Assembly: GCF_009711345.1 (NCBI RefSeq)
Contig: NZ_SMMA01000066.1
Coordinates: forward strand, 370,574-434,573
From: Pseudovibrio flavus
Lineage (GTDB): Bacteria > Pseudomonadota > Alphaproteobacteria > Rhizobiales > Stappiaceae
DNA length: 64,000 nucleotides
Direction: 5' to 3'
Numbering within the stretch: the first letter of the stretch is position 1; every line of letters starts with the position of its first letter. This document shows, piece by piece, positions 35,285 to 45,470 of the stretch. A model generated the notes under the pieces. That model saw only the letters and a program-made list of their open reading frames with translations. It did no database searches and had not been told where the DNA came from. Position numbers and translations under genes: made by a program.

Positions 35285-36187
35285 TTAAGAGCACAGTGCC
35301 TTTGCAATTCCCGCAGCCAAAATGGCATTGTTTTTTACCAATGCGATATTTGTTTTCAGGCTTCGCCCCTCGGTTGCTTCGAAGATGTGTCCGAGGATGA
35401 ACGGCGTAACGTCTTTGGCTAGAACGCCTTGTTCTTCTGCGGCTTCGAGAGCTTTTTCGATGAACACACCGATCTCATGTGCAGGGATTTCGTCATCCTG
35501 CGGCACTGGGTTAGCAACCAAAACGCCGCCATGATCACCAAACTCCTCGCGGGTTTGAATGATATTCGCGATGTCTTCTTCTGTGTCCATGCGATATGGC
35601 ACTTTGTGTGTGCTGGTGCGGGACCAGAACGCAGGAAGCGTGTCACAGTTGTAGCCGATGACTGGAACGCCGCGTGTTTCAAGTACTTCCAGCGTTTTTG
35701 GCAGGTCGAGCAGCGCTTTGGCGCCTGCTGCGACAACGCAAACCGGTGTGCGAGACAGCTCATCAAGGTCTGCGGAGATATCGAAGCTATCCTCCGCGCC
35801 GCGGTGAACACCACCGATGCCGCCAGTTGCAAAGACTTTAATGCCAGCTTTATGAGCCGCCATCATGGTTGCTGCAACGGTTGTTGAACCATTGCGGCCC
35901 ATCGCCATGGCGATGGTGAGATCAGCACGGGAACATTTCATTGTGCTGTCCGCTGTTGCCAAACGTTCCAGCTGCTCGTCATTCAGGCCAATGTGAAGGG
36001 TACCGGACAAAACAGCGATTGTTGCTGGCGTAGCGCCGCAGGTGCGGATCAACGCCTCTACTTCACGGGCCGTCTCCACGTTTTGTGGGTACGGCATACC
36101 ATGGGTGATAATGGTCGATTCAAGCGCGACAACAGGCTTACCGTTATCAAGGGCTGCTTTCACCTCATCAGAGAGCTCAAGTCTCAT
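35285..36187 (-). CDS. psuG: Pseudouridine-5'-phosphate glycosidase
   Basis: Breaks the C-C glycosidic bond of pseudouridine 5'-phosphate to uracil and ribose 5-phosphate (300 aa, usual length). Family hallmarks are VALESTIITHGMPYPQNVETA near the N-terminus, the VFATGGIGGVHRGAEDSFDISADLDEL segment, and SRTSTHKVPYR. With the kinase gene 12 bases upstream it forms a complete two-gene pathway for recycling pseudouridine from RNA turnover. Cytoplasmic. Confidence 0.96.
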   Translation of the reverse strand: MRLELSDEVKAALDNGKPVVALESTIITHGMPYPQNVETAREVEALIRTCGATPATIAVLSGTLHIGLNDEQLERLATADSTMKCSRADLTIAMAMGRNGSTTVAATMMAAHKAGIKVFATGGIGGVHRGAEDSFDISADLDELSRTPVCVVAAGAKALLDLPKTLEVLETRGVPVIGYNCDTLPAFWSRTSTHKVPYRMDTEEDIANIIQTREEFGDHGGVLVANPVPQDDEIPAHEIGVFIEKALEAAEEQGVLAKDVTPFILGHIFEATEGRSLKTNIALVKNNAILAAGIAKALCS

Positions 36188-36199
36188 GGTTTTCTCTTC

Positions 36200-37159
36200 T
36201 TATGCTGTCGTTGTTGTTTGGCTTTGTTCGTAAAAGGCTTTGATCTGAGATGCCTTTTGAGCAATAGCGTTGGAATTGAGTGCAGGGGGAGCGGCTCCTT
36301 CTTGCTCCACCGTAATGGCAGATGCGGCCAGCCCCATAATTGCGCTTGCCTTGATGTCGGAGCCCTTGCTTACACTTTTTAGGAAACCAGCGATAAAGGC
36401 GTCTCCCGCTCCGGTTACGTCTTTCAACTGCGCCGGCGGAACGGGCAAGGAGATGATGCCTTCCGGCCCTGCGATGGTAAGGGGGCTTGGGCCATCCGTA
36501 ATAACAACCGATCCATTTGAGCGGATTTGAAGGCTTTGGGCGAGGGCCTCTGTCGGTTCATTTTGGCTCAAGCCAGTAAGTGTCTCGGCTTCACTTCGGT
36601 TCGTGAAAAGGAGGTCTAGTTGATCAAGGATTGGAAGAAGTCGGGGAGCTTTGGCAATAGAAACGGTGTCTGCAGCCAGTAATCGCTCGCCCTTTTGCGC
36701 TGCCAGTCGCAGCAACTGTTCCTCCGCCAAATTGGTCTCACATACCCAAATACCAGCATCTAGAAGCTGGTGAGGAAGAGGGTGATCTAGCGGAAGCGCG
36801 TGATCGGTTATCTCGCTGCTCGCAATTGCTGCATATAGAGAGCCGTCAACATCATGTAGTGCAAGGTATGAGCCCGTTTGAAAACGGCTAGACCGTGCAA
36901 TTGCGCTGGTATCAACGCCAGCACTTTGAAGAAGATCACAGACCCATGTTCCGTCGGAATCGTTCCCTACTGAGCCAATCAACAAAGGGGCGCAGTCGAG
37001 ACGAGCAAGCGCCTGCGCTATGTTGGCAGCGACACCTCCGGCCTTTTGGAAAATCTCCCCGGGGGTGGAAGTGTCCGGCTTAACCGGTCTTGATGCATGA
37101 GCTAGGCGATCGACATGGATAGCGCCGACCACTGCAATCTTTCCGAGTTTTCGGATCAT
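36200..37159 (-). CDS. psuK: PfkB-family kinase, probable pseudouridine kinase
   Basis: Ribokinase-like sugar kinase (319 aa). It has the N-terminal glycine-rich PGEIFQKAGGVAANIAQALARL motif and the C-terminal PfkB signature DVTGAGDAFIAGFL with its catalytic aspartate. The family covers many sugars and nucleosides, but pairing with psuG points to pseudouridine phosphorylation. The ATG at 37159 has AGGA eight bases upstream. First gene of psuK-psuG. Alternative: a different nucleoside kinase fortuitously adjacent, which is unlikely. Confidence 0.88.
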   Translation of the reverse strand: MIRKLGKIAVVGAIHVDRLAHASRPVKPDTSTPGEIFQKAGGVAANIAQALARLDCAPLLIGSVGNDSDGTWVCDLLQSAGVDTSAIARSSRFQTGSYLALHDVDGSLYAAIASSEITDHALPLDHPLPHQLLDAGIWVCETNLAEEQLLRLAAQKGERLLAADTVSIAKAPRLLPILDQLDLLFTNRSEAETLTGLSQNEPTEALAQSLQIRSNGSVVITDGPSPLTIAGPEGIISLPVPPAQLKDVTGAGDAFIAGFLKSVSKGSDIKASAIMGLAASAITVEQEGAAPPALNSNAIAQKASQIKAFYEQSQTTTTA

Positions 37160-37474
37160 CAGAGGTTCCTGACTGTTGACCGTATTTTCCTAGCAGTTCA
37201 ATCTGGGAACCGCAATAATCTGAATGGCGAAAACACGTAGCCAAAATAACTCTCTTTAGCCTCTAGAAACATAGCTGGTTTCCTGTTTAGAATCATTTTC
37301 ATTAGACCCACCTGTGCGGCAATAAAACTTACACACATGGAACATTTATAGAACGTATTGAAAATATTGCTTTTTTAGTAACGGTTTATGAGTGGTTGCG
37401 ATTGTGGAACAAAGTAGGTACAAAAGGCGAGCTTTGAAACTCTCGGTCCGTCATGGAATAAGGAACGGGTACGC
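37160..37474. other. Intergenic region psuK-recA
   Basis: About 315 bases with no coding frame. AT-rich around 37250-37390, where the SOS box of recA lies (37340-37354). No clear -35/-10 pair stands out. Confidence 0.6.
37340..37354 (+). promoter_or_regulatory. SOS box (LexA site) of recA
   Basis: GAAC-ATTTATA-GAAC is an exact match to the alphaproteobacterial LexA operator GAAC-N7-GAAC. It lies 121 bases before the recA ATG and implies DNA-damage induction. Confidence 0.85.
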
Positions 37475-38539
37475 ATGTCACAAACTTCACTCCGCCTTGT
37501 CGAGGGCAATAAGATGGACAAAACAAAAGCGCTCGATGCAGCGTTGTCACAAATTGAAAGAGCCTTTGGTAAAGGCTCCATTATGCGCATGGGCCAAGGG
37601 CAGGCCGTAGAGATCCAGGCCGTATCCACTGGGTCTCTCAGCCTTGATATCGCTCTGGGTATCGGCGGTTTGCCGCGCTCGCGCATTGTAGAGATTTATG
37701 GTCCGGAATCTTCCGGTAAAACCACGCTTGCTCTACACACCATTGCTGAAGCTCAAAAGGTTGGTGGTATCTGCGCTTTTATCGATGCGGAACATGCGCT
37801 GGACCCTGTTTATGCACGCAAGCTTGGCGTTAACATTGATGATCTTCTGATCTCTCAGCCGGATGCCGGCGAGCAGGCTCTTGAGATTGCCGATACTCTG
37901 GTGCGTTCCGGTGCGATTGACGTTCTCGTTGTTGACTCTGTTGCTGCACTGACACCGAAAGCCGAATTGGAAGGTGAGATGGGCGACAGCTTGCCGGGTC
38001 TGCAAGCTCGTTTGATGAGCCAGGCGCTGCGTAAGCTGACAGCTTCTATTTCTAAATCCAACACCATGGTAATCTTCATCAACCAGATCCGTATGAAGAT
38101 CGGTGTGATGTTCGGTTCTCCTGAAACAACAACCGGTGGTAACGCACTGAAGTTCTATGCTTCCGTACGTTTGGATATCCGCCGCATTGGTGCGATCAAA
38201 GACCGTGACGAGATCGTTGGTAACCAGACTCGCGTAAAGGTGGTCAAGAACAAGCTTGCTCCTCCGTTCAAGCAGGTCGAGTTCGACATCATTTACGGTG
38301 AAGGTGTTTCCAAAACCGGTGAGCTTCTGGATCTGGGTGTTAAGGGCGGTATCGTCGATAAATCCGGCGCATGGTTCTCCTACAACAGCCAGCGTTTGGG
38401 GCAGGGCCGTGAGAACTCCAAGGTCTTCTTGAAAGAAAACCCAGAGGTGGCTGCTGAGATCGAGCTTGCCATTCGTCAGAATGCGGGTCTTATCGCCGAG
38501 GCGATTTCTGATCCTGATAAAGACGGCTCGGAAGAGTAA
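37475..38539 (+). CDS. recA: Recombinase RecA
   Basis: DNA strand-exchange protein and LexA coprotease (354 aa). Walker A GPESSGKT lies at residues 76-83. Further hallmarks are the N-terminal [42 protein letters not shown], and the DNA-binding loop 2 region [30 protein letters not shown]. The ATG at 37475 follows AAGGA; a methionine 13 codons later is a weaker alternative. Preceded by an SOS box and followed by a Rho-independent terminator, so it is probably monocistronic. Confidence 0.98.
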   Translation: MSQTSLRLVEGNKMDKTKALDAALSQIERAFGKGSIMRMGQGQAVEIQAVSTGSLSLDIALGIGGLPRSRIVEIYGPESSGKTTLALHTIAEAQKVGGICAFIDAEHALDPVYARKLGVNIDDLLISQPDAGEQALEIADTLVRSGAIDVLVVDSVAALTPKAELEGEMGDSLPGLQARLMSQALRKLTASISKSNTMVIFINQIRMKIGVMFGSPETTTGGNALKFYASVRLDIRRIGAIKDRDEIVGNQTRVKVVKNKLAPPFKQVEFDIIYGEGVSKTGELLDLGVKGGIVDKSGAWFSYNSQRLGQGRENSKVFLKENPEVAAEIELAIRQNAGLIAEAISDPDKDGSEE

Positions 38540-38848
38540 AAAGTTACCCTTAAGGTTATTGAAGCCGGGACGTATCGTTCCGGCTTCTTTTTTAGGCGCA
38601 ACACGCGGGTTCCTGCGGTTGCGTGACGAGGTTATGTGAAAGAATCTGTTAATTGATGGATTTTGTCAGGCGAATGTGGAAAGCGCGCTCTGTGTCTCAC
38701 CGGTATTTCATGGACAGAAACGTTCATCGCAGATAAAACGCATTCAAATTCGATTTTTGGCTTGATACAGCCTGTAAGTTTACTGTGACGGGGTTGCGAG
38801 AAGGGACGTAGCCTCTGTCTTCAAATAAAGAGACGGACATCTGAACCA
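38540..38848. other. Intergenic region recA-alaS
   Basis: About 310 bases. The recA terminator occupies 38561-38593. The rest shows no coding frame, no riboswitch I recognise and no clear promoter. Confidence 0.55.
38561..38593 (+). terminator. recA terminator
   Basis: Eight-base stem GAAGCCGG/CCGGCTTC with an 11-base loop, followed by six Ts. Confidence 0.9.
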
Positions 38849-41509
38849 ATGAGTGGTGTGAACGAAATCCGGTCGACCTTCCTCGACTACTTCAAAAAAA
38901 ATGGGCACGAGGTTGTTCAATCCAGCCCGCTGGTTCCCCGTAACGACCCAACCTTGATGTTCACCAACGCAGGTATGGTGCCGTTCAAGAACGTCTTCAC
39001 AGGTCTTGAAAAGCGTGATTACGTGCGCGCAACTTCTTCCCAGAAGTGTGTACGCGCCGGTGGTAAGCATAACGACCTTGATAACGTCGGCTATACCGCT
39101 CGTCACCACACCTTCTTTGAAATGCTGGGTAACTTCTCCTTCGGCGATTACTTCAAAGAAACCGCGATTGAGCATGCATGGACGCTGGTAACCCGCGAAT
39201 TCGGTCTGCCTAAGGACAAGCTCCTTGTGACCGTTTACGCTGAGGATGATGAAGCGTTCGATCTTTGGAAGAAGATCGGTGGTCTTTCGGAAAGCAAGAT
39301 CATCCGCATTCCGACCTCTGACAACTTCTGGTCTATGGGCGATACCGGCCCTTGTGGTCCATGCTCCGAGATTTTCTATGATCACGGCGAGCATGTTTGG
39401 GGTGGCCCTCCAGGTTCTCCTGAAGAAGACGGCGACCGTTTCATTGAGATCTGGAACCTCGTATTCATGCAGTACGAGCAACTGGTCGATAAGCGTATCG
39501 ATCTGCCGCGTCCTTCCATCGATACCGGTATGGGTCTGGAGCGTTTTGCTGCGATCATGCAGGGCGTTCATAATAACTATGAAATCGACCTGTTCCGCGC
39601 GTTGATCAGCTCTTCCGAGAACCTCACTGGTGTAGAAGCTGCTGGCAATACTCTTGCAAGCCACCGCGTAATTGCAGACCACCTCCGTTCTATGGCGTTC
39701 CTCATTGCCGATGGTGTACTGCCTTCTAACGAAGGCCGTGGTTACGTTCTGCGCCGCATCATGCGCCGCGCAATGCGTCATGCAAACCTTCTGGGTGCTC
39801 GCGATCCGCTTATCTTCAAGATGATCCCAACCCTCGTTCGCGAAATGGGTCAGGCATACCCTGAACTGGTTCGCGCCGAGCCGCTCATCTCTGAAACTAT
39901 TCAGTTGGAAGAGAAGCGTTTTATCAAAACGCTTGAGCGTGGCCTTGGCCTGCTGGATGATGCAACGAGTACATTTAACGCTGGTGACCGCCTTGATGGT
40001 GAAACCGCGTTTAAACTCTATGACACCTATGGCTTCCCGCTTGATCTGACACAGGATGCTCTGCGCAACCGTGACATCACCGTTGATACCGATGGCTTTG
40101 CAAAGGCTATGGAACGTCAGCGTGCTGAAGCGCGTGCTGCTTGGGCAGGCTCTGGTGAAGCGGCAACCGATGCTGTTTGGTTCACCTTGAAGGATGAGCT
40201 GGGTGCAACCGAGTTCCTCGGCTATGAAACCGAGCAGGCTGAAGGCGTAGTAACCGGTCTTTTGAAAGATGGTGAAGTCGTTGAGACGCTTGCAGAAGGC
40301 GACAAGGGCATCGTCATCACCAACCAGACACCGTTCTACGGCGAGTCCGGTGGTCAGGTCGGTGACACCGGCTCTATGGTTGGCGAAGGCGTTGAACTGC
40401 GCGTTGTTGATACTCAGAAAAAGGCTGATGGCCTCTTCGTTCACTCCGTAGAAGTCGTGAAGGGTGACGTTACCAAGGGTATCGCGCTTGAGATGGCTGT
40501 AAACGGTGCACGCCGTCAGGCAATCCGTTCCAACCACTCCGCAACCCATCTTGTGCATGAAGCACTTCGTGAAGTTTTGGGTTCGCACGTTGCTCAGAAG
40601 GGGTCTCTCGTTACCCCTGAGCGTCTGCGCTTTGACTTTTCTCATCCTAAACCGATGAGCCATGATGAAGTTGCAGTGGTCGAACGCCTTGCAAACGAAA
40701 TGGTTCTGCAGAACTCCAAGGTTGAGACCCGCTTGATGGCTGTTGATGAAGCTATCGAGTCTGGTGCTATGGCGCTGTTTGGCGAAAAGTACGGCGATGA
40801 AGTTCGCGTTGTATCCATGGGCACAGCGGTTGAGGGCTCTAAAGCTGGCAAAACCTACTCTGTAGAGCTTTGCGGTGGTACCCACGTTTCCAGCACTGGT
40901 GAAATCGGTCTTGTGACCCTCGTTTCTGAAGGTGCGGTTGCTGCTGGCGTTCGCCGTATCGAAGCGCTCACCGGTAGTGAAGCACGCAAGTACCTTAGCG
41001 AGCAGGATGCACGCGTTCGTGAACTGGCTGGCCTGTTGAAGGTTGGCGCAGGTGACGTAACATCCCGCGTTGCGGCTCTCATGGATGAGCGTCGTAAGCT
41101 GGAGCGTGAACTGACAGAAGCCAAGAAGAAACTGGCAATGGGCGGTGGTTCCAGCGCTGGTGACACTGGCGTTCGTGATGCTGGTAAATTCAAGCTGATG
41201 GCTCGCGTTGTTGAAGGCATCAACCCGAAGGACCTGAAAGGCATTGCTGATGAAGGCAAAACCTCTCTGGGTAGCGGCGTGGTTGTTCTCATCAGCACTG
41301 CTGAAGACGGGAAAGCTGCAATCGTTGTTGGTGTAACGAAGGACTTGACCGAGACTGTGTCTGCGGTTGATCTGGTTCGCATCGGTTCTGAAGCTCTTGG
41401 TGGTCGCGGTGGCGGCGGCCGTCCGGACATGGCGCAAGCTGGTGGTCCAGATGGAAGCAAGGCAGATGACGCTGTAAAAGCGATTGAAGATCATCTGGCA
41501 GCCATTTAA
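38849..41509 (+). CDS. alaS: Alanyl-tRNA synthetase
   Basis: Charges tRNA-Ala (886 aa, typical length). The class II catalytic core includes MTNAG-type sequence [17 protein letters not shown] and [13 protein letters not shown]. The editing domain keeps the HxxxH zinc motif in [13 protein letters not shown] and the distal CGGTH. The C-terminal oligomerisation/C-Ala domain ends with [15 protein letters not shown], the DHHA1 glycine-rich signature. It is flanked by the recA terminator and its own terminator at 41541, so it is probably transcribed alone. A long open frame on the opposite strand is a shadow of its codon usage. Confidence 0.98.
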   Translation: MSGVNEIRSTFLDYFKKNGHEVVQSSPLVPRNDPTLMFTNAGMVPFKNVFTGLEKRDYVRATSSQKCVRAGGKHNDLDNVGYTARHHTFFEMLGNFSFGDYFKETAIEHAWTLVTREFGLPKDKLLVTVYAEDDEAFDLWKKIGGLSESKIIRIPTSDNFWSMGDTGPCGPCSEIFYDHGEHVWGGPPGSPEEDGDRFIEIWNLVFMQYEQLVDKRIDLPRPSIDTGMGLERFAAIMQGVHNNYEIDLFRALISSSENLTGVEAAGNTLASHRVIADHLRSMAFLIADGVLPSNEGRGYVLRRIMRRAMRHANLLGARDPLIFKMIPTLVREMGQAYPELVRAEPLISETIQLEEKRFIKTLERGLGLLDDATSTFNAGDRLDGETAFKLYDTYGFPLDLTQDALRNRDITVDTDGFAKAMERQRAEARAAWAGSGEAATDAVWFTLKDELGATEFLGYETEQAEGVVTGLLKDGEVVETLAEGDKGIVITNQTPFYGESGGQVGDTGSMVGEGVELRVVDTQKKADGLFVHSVEVVKGDVTKGIALEMAVNGARRQAIRSNHSATHLVHEALREVLGSHVAQKGSLVTPERLRFDFSHPKPMSHDEVAVVERLANEMVLQNSKVETRLMAVDEAIESGAMALFGEKYGDEVRVVSMGTAVEGSKAGKTYSVELCGGTHVSSTGEIGLVTLVSEGAVAAGVRRIEALTGSEARKYLSEQDARVRELAGLLKVGAGDVTSRVAALMDERRKLERELTEAKKKLAMGGGSSAGDTGVRDAGKFKLMARVVEGINPKDLKGIADEGKTSLGSGVVVLISTAEDGKAAIVVGVTKDLTETVSAVDLVRIGSEALGGRGGGGRPDMAQAGGPDGSKADDAVKAIEDHLAAI

Positions 41510-41540
41510 GGAACTTTAGAGGCCAATTGGTTATAAGCGA

Positions 41541-41567
41541 AGGGAGGCTTAGCGGCCTCCCTTTTTG
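41541..41567 (+). terminator. alaS terminator
   Basis: GGGAGGC/GCCTCCC stem (41542-41548, 41555-41561) followed by five Ts. Confidence 0.85.
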
Positions 41568-41587
41568 CGTAGGGAAACAACTGTCTA

Positions 41588-42910
41588 ATGGCGCAGGCAC
41601 TAAAAGAAACCGTCTACAATATTCTGGAGAAGAGCAGCTCCGGCAATGTTTATGCGCAGTGGACGAACAGGGTGCTCGTTACCCTTATTGTGCTCACCGT
41701 AGGTGCGGCGGTTCTGGAAACGGAGCCGGATATCGGTCCGGGATGGCAAAAGCTGATCCTGTTTTTAGATGTTGCCGCCGGTGCAATCTTCCTTATCGAG
41801 TACATCCTTCGGCTTTGGGTCGCCAACATCTATCCTCCGTTTCGCCGTTACGGAGTGATCAAATCTCGGTTGATGTATGCCATTCAGCCTATGGCGATCA
41901 TCGACCTCATCTCTGTGATGCCATTCATTCTGGCCCTGTTTTTTGGGGAGGGATCATGGAAGGCGTTCTTGATTTTGCGCCTGTTGCGTTTCTTCAAGAT
42001 TGCTCGATATTCGCCCGCTATGAAGTCGCTGGTTACAGCCATTAGCGTTGAGCGGCGAGCTATACTTGCCAGTATTGTGATTATTTTGGGCGCTATTTTG
42101 ATGGCTGCAACGGGCATGTACTTCGTTGAGCGCCATGTGCAACCTGAGAAGCTGGGCACCATTCCTGATGCTATGTGGTGGGCGTTTGTGACCCTGACAA
42201 CTGTGGGCTACGGCGATGTTGTGCCCGTTACAGCAGCGGGTAAGGTTCTGGCCAGCGTTGTTATGCTCACCGGTTACTGCCTGTTTGCGTTGCCCGTTGG
42301 TATCGTCGGAACGGCCTTTGTACGCGAGATTAATAGCCGTGACTTCGTGGTGACTTGGGGCATGGTTGCGACGGTTCCCGCTTTTGAAAATCTAGCGGCT
42401 CGGGAAATTGCCGAGCTTGCAGACCTTTTAAGGGCGCGGTCAGTCGGCGATGGCTTCATAATCACAGAACCTGACGATCCGGCGGATGAGCTTTACTTCG
42501 TCGCATCTGGCGAGGTACTGGTGGAGGAAGATGGCGAGGAGACGTCCATTGGTGTTGGCGATTACTTCGGTCAGCTTGCCTTACACGGGATCTCAGAGGA
42601 AGGCGTGCGGGCAACCGCGATCGGCGAAGTTCAATTGATGGTGCTGGAAATGGATGATCTGCGCCGCTTTATGGATATGAAGCCAAATGTTGCCAAGCAT
42701 ATTTTTGCAAAAGCTCGCAAGGATCCAGCCTACCGCAAGCGCGTTGTCATTCATGACAAGGTGTACGGGGCCGGCACAGAGAAAGCCTCAAAGGCCCGTG
42801 CCGCCAGCGCTACCGAGAAACCAAAAAAGGTACCACCACGGCGGACAGTGCGACCACCCAAATCTGAGGGAAGTGGGAACGCGCCGGACGGTGATGATGG
42901 AGGTGAATAA
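41588..42910 (+). CDS. Voltage-gated-type K+ channel with cyclic nucleotide-binding domain
   Basis: 440-aa ion channel. Residues 25-245 hold six membrane segments, including an arginine-containing S4-like helix (SRLMYAIQPMAIIDLI, then LILRLLRFFKIARYSPAMKSL). The pore has the exact potassium filter TVGYGD (T205-D210). Residues about 270-390 form a cAMP/cGMP-binding fold with a PBC-type stretch (IGVGDYFGQLALHG). The last 45 residues are basic and proline-rich. The layout resembles the MlotiK1 group from Mesorhizobium but with a longer tail. It probably adjusts membrane potential or K+ flow in response to a nucleotide ligand; which nucleotide cannot be told here. Confidence 0.9.
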   Translation: MAQALKETVYNILEKSSSGNVYAQWTNRVLVTLIVLTVGAAVLETEPDIGPGWQKLILFLDVAAGAIFLIEYILRLWVANIYPPFRRYGVIKSRLMYAIQPMAIIDLISVMPFILALFFGEGSWKAFLILRLLRFFKIARYSPAMKSLVTAISVERRAILASIVIILGAILMAATGMYFVERHVQPEKLGTIPDAMWWAFVTLTTVGYGDVVPVTAAGKVLASVVMLTGYCLFALPVGIVGTAFVREINSRDFVVTWGMVATVPAFENLAAREIAELADLLRARSVGDGFIITEPDDPADELYFVASGEVLVEEDGEETSIGVGDYFGQLALHGISEEGVRATAIGEVQLMVLEMDDLRRFMDMKPNVAKHIFAKARKDPAYRKRVVIHDKVYGAGTEKASKARAASATEKPKKVPPRRTVRPPKSEGSGNAPDGDDGGE

Positions 42911-42945
42911 TAAAAAAGCCGCCCGATTGGGCGGCTTTCTTTTTG
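42911..42945. terminator. Terminator between K+ channel gene and icd
   Basis: AAAGCCGCCC/GGGCGGCTTT stem (42915-42938) with loop GATT, A-run left and Ts right. Works for both convergent genes. Confidence 0.9.
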
Positions 42946-42961
42946 AATGTCTCAAGAAGGA

Positions 42962-44179
42962 TTAGGCTGCAGCCATTGCCTTTTGAAGGTTCTCGTCAAC
43001 CTTGTCGAGGAAGCCAGTTGTGGTGAGCCACTTCTGGTCTGGACCTACGAGCAGAGCCAAGTCTTTGGTCATGTAACCGCTTTCAACGGTTTCAATGCAC
43101 ACGCGCTCGAGAGTATCAGCGAACTTCTTAAGGTCGGCGTTGTCATCGAGCTTAGCGCGGTGAGCCAGACCACGGGTCCATGCAAAGATAGATGCGATGG
43201 AGTTTGTGGAGGTCTCTTCACCCTTCTGGTGCTGGCGGTAGTGACGGGTCACTGTGCCGTGTGCTGCTTCTGCTTCAACGGTCTTTCCATCTGGGGTCAT
43301 CAGAACGGAAGTCATCAGGCCGAGGGAGCCGAAGCCCTGTGCAACGGTGTCGGACTGTACGTCGCCGTCGTAGTTCTTACATGCCCAAACGTAGCCACCG
43401 GACCACTTCATGGAAGCTGCAACCATGTCATCGATCAGGCGGTGCTCGTACCAGATCTTTTCTGCTTCGAACTTCTCTTTGAACTCGGCCTCATAGATTT
43501 CCTGGAAGAGATCTTTGAAGCGGCCGTCGTATGCCTTCAAGATGGTGTTCTTGGTGGAGAGGTAGCAAGGTACCTTACGGCCAAGAGCGTAGTTCATGGA
43601 TGCGCGGGCAAAGTCACGGATGGAGTCATCCAGGTTGTACATTGCCATTGCAACGCCGGAGGAAGGCGCGTCAAACACTTCGTGTTCGATCTCGGTGCCA
43701 TCTTCGCCAACGAACTTAACGGTCAGCTTGCCTTTGCCAGGGAATTTGAAGTCAGTCGCGCGGTACTGATCACCAAATGCGTGACGGCCAACGATGATAG
43801 GCTGGGTCCAACCCGGTACCAGACGTGGGACGTTCTGCATGATGATCGGCTCACGGAAGATAACGCCGCCGAGGATGTTGCGGATGGTGCCGTTTGGCGA
43901 GCGGTACATGCGCTTCAAGCCAAACTCTTCAACGCGTGCTTCATCTGGAGTGATGGTTGCACATTTAACGCCTACGCCGTGTTCTTTGATCGCGTTTGCA
44001 GCGTCAACGGTGATCTGGTCGTCAGTCGCATCGCGGGATTCAATGCCAAGGTCGTAGTACTTCAGGTCGATGTCCAGATATGGATGGATCAGCTTGTCTT
44101 TGATGTACTGCCAGATGATGCGGGTCATCTCATCGCCGTCGAGCTCGACGACTGGATTGGCTACTTTGATCTTTGCCAT
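42962..44179 (-). CDS. icd: NADP-dependent isocitrate dehydrogenase
   Basis: TCA-cycle enzyme converting isocitrate to 2-oxoglutarate with NADPH formation (405 aa). It belongs to the homodimeric, eukaryote-like type found in alphaproteobacteria: [22 protein letters not shown] at the N-terminus, [13 protein letters not shown] in the substrate site, and [16 protein letters not shown] near the C-terminus. Cytoplasmic. It is transcribed alone, with a convergent K+ channel gene downstream. Confidence 0.97.
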   Translation of the reverse strand: MAKIKVANPVVELDGDEMTRIIWQYIKDKLIHPYLDIDLKYYDLGIESRDATDDQITVDAANAIKEHGVGVKCATITPDEARVEEFGLKRMYRSPNGTIRNILGGVIFREPIIMQNVPRLVPGWTQPIIVGRHAFGDQYRATDFKFPGKGKLTVKFVGEDGTEIEHEVFDAPSSGVAMAMYNLDDSIRDFARASMNYALGRKVPCYLSTKNTILKAYDGRFKDLFQEIYEAEFKEKFEAEKIWYEHRLIDDMVAASMKWSGGYVWACKNYDGDVQSDTVAQGFGSLGLMTSVLMTPDGKTVEAEAAHGTVTRHYRQHQKGEETSTNSIASIFAWTRGLAHRAKLDDNADLKKFADTLERVCIETVESGYMTKDLALLVGPDQKWLTTTGFLDKVDENLQKAMAAA

Positions 44180-44653
44180 GTTACGGACCTCTTGTGTAAA
44201 GACGAAAAGGGTCCGGCAGTGCCGGAATTCGAAAAGTTGTATACACGTGTGCGCAATAAAGCGCCAGTGGGAATTTGGTCGATGAACATCTCGTTCTATA
44301 CCAGATCATGCGTAGGCGGAAAAGTTGGTATGCGCGATTTTCGGTAGGACGAAGTCTTTGCAACTACTTATTTTTTTGGGCTTACTGCGCGTTCGTTTTC
44401 CGCATCCAGCATCAGTAGTTTAAGCAGTGGAGCACGAAATACTCAGGTTATTCGTGAGAAAACCCCACGTAACCAGTGGTTGGTGCTGCCTGTTTCCATC
44501 AAAGGTATGGGCGGGGCAAGGCAAAGGCCTCTCAATGCTCTTAAAATGCAGAGGTAAAAAGAAAAAAGCGCCGGAGACTATCCGGCGCAAGAATCAAAGT
44601 GGGTTTGCTGCCTATCCATTTACTGTGAATAGGTCCGAGCTCCAGCCCAGCAA
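44180..44653. other. Intergenic region icd-hdeD
   Basis: About 470 bases with no convincing gene. A small hairpin TCCGGCAGTGCCGGA lies at 44211-44225 in the icd leader, and the hdeD-like gene's terminator lies at 44560-44588. The middle part shows nothing recognisable. Confidence 0.5.
44560..44588 (-). terminator. Terminator of the HdeD-like gene
   Basis: GCGCCGGA/TCCGGCGC stem (44568-44575, 44581-44588); on the minus strand it is followed by a T-run. Confidence 0.85.
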
Positions 44654-45238
44654 TCAGGCGTGACTGTGGTTGGCCATGCGCCGTGCGGCAATCGCGATGG
44701 CGATATAGCTCCAGCCGTTGAACATAATTGAGATGCCAGCGACGAGGCCAAGTGCCCAAGCTGCGGACATTGGGAACTCGAAGAAGATACATAGACCGGC
44801 AATCATAGAAACGATACCGGAGAGCAAAATCCAGCCCCAGCCGTCATGAGGGCGCAGCTTGAAGGCGAAAATTGCCTGTGAAACACCTTGAGCTACGAAG
44901 GCAGCGGACATGACGAGTGTAAGGGCTGCTGTGCCAAATACCGGATTGTAATAGATGGCGATGCCGCCGATGACTGCGATCAAGCCGGTGATCAACTCCC
45001 AAAGGAAGCCACCCCAGCCCTTAACCGAAAAGGCGTGCCAGATCTGCAAGGCACCGACAAGGATGAGGGCAAAGGCAATAACCAGCGCTACCGCAATAGA
45101 AGAAGCGACGGGCATTGCGATGACGATAATACCGCCAATTACCAAGATAATTCCGAGGGCGAGAAATCGGCCCCAGTGCTTTTTGACCATTTCGGTCATT
45201 TGAGCGGCTACTTCACTTATGCTTGGATTCTCTGACAT
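44654..45238 (-). CDS. HdeD-family (DUF308) membrane protein
   Basis: 194-aa inner-membrane protein with about six hydrophobic segments arranged as paired repeats (e.g. LALGIILVIGGIIVIAMPV, then LITGLIAVIGGIAIYYNPV and ILLSGIVSMIAGLCIFFEFP). The G-I-I-x-I-x-x-G repeat is the DUF308/HdeD signature. HdeD was named for acid resistance in E. coli; in other bacteria the role is unclear. Single gene with its own terminator. Confidence 0.85.
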   Translation of the reverse strand: MSENPSISEVAAQMTEMVKKHWGRFLALGIILVIGGIIVIAMPVASSIAVALVIAFALILVGALQIWHAFSVKGWGGFLWELITGLIAVIGGIAIYYNPVFGTAALTLVMSAAFVAQGVSQAIFAFKLRPHDGWGWILLSGIVSMIAGLCIFFEFPMSAAWALGLVAGISIMFNGWSYIAIAIAARRMANHSHA

Positions 45239-45470
45239 TGCTTTTTCCTCGCGTTATGCGGCGTTGTTTTTATTTATCAGAATACGGTCAGAGTACCGGC
45301 GTTTAAAACCCTCCTGATACTGCCCGTAGGCTCAGGCTAGTCACAAATACTCCAAACGAATCAAAGGCCCCTTGGCTTGGTGAATATGCTAGGCCGAGTT
45401 CGTGGCGAGATTGGGTATCTCCTTTCATGGATACTGGAATTCTTTGCGCTATTGCGATAAGGGGAGCGTC

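Noticed and set aside
38780-41494. 904-codon open frame on the opposite strand of alaS
   Set aside because: A shadow of alaS codon usage: no ribosome site, no recognisable domain, and alaS is certain.
42947-44347. 466-codon open frame opposite icd
   Set aside because: The icd product is unambiguous and the opposite frame has no protein-like pattern.
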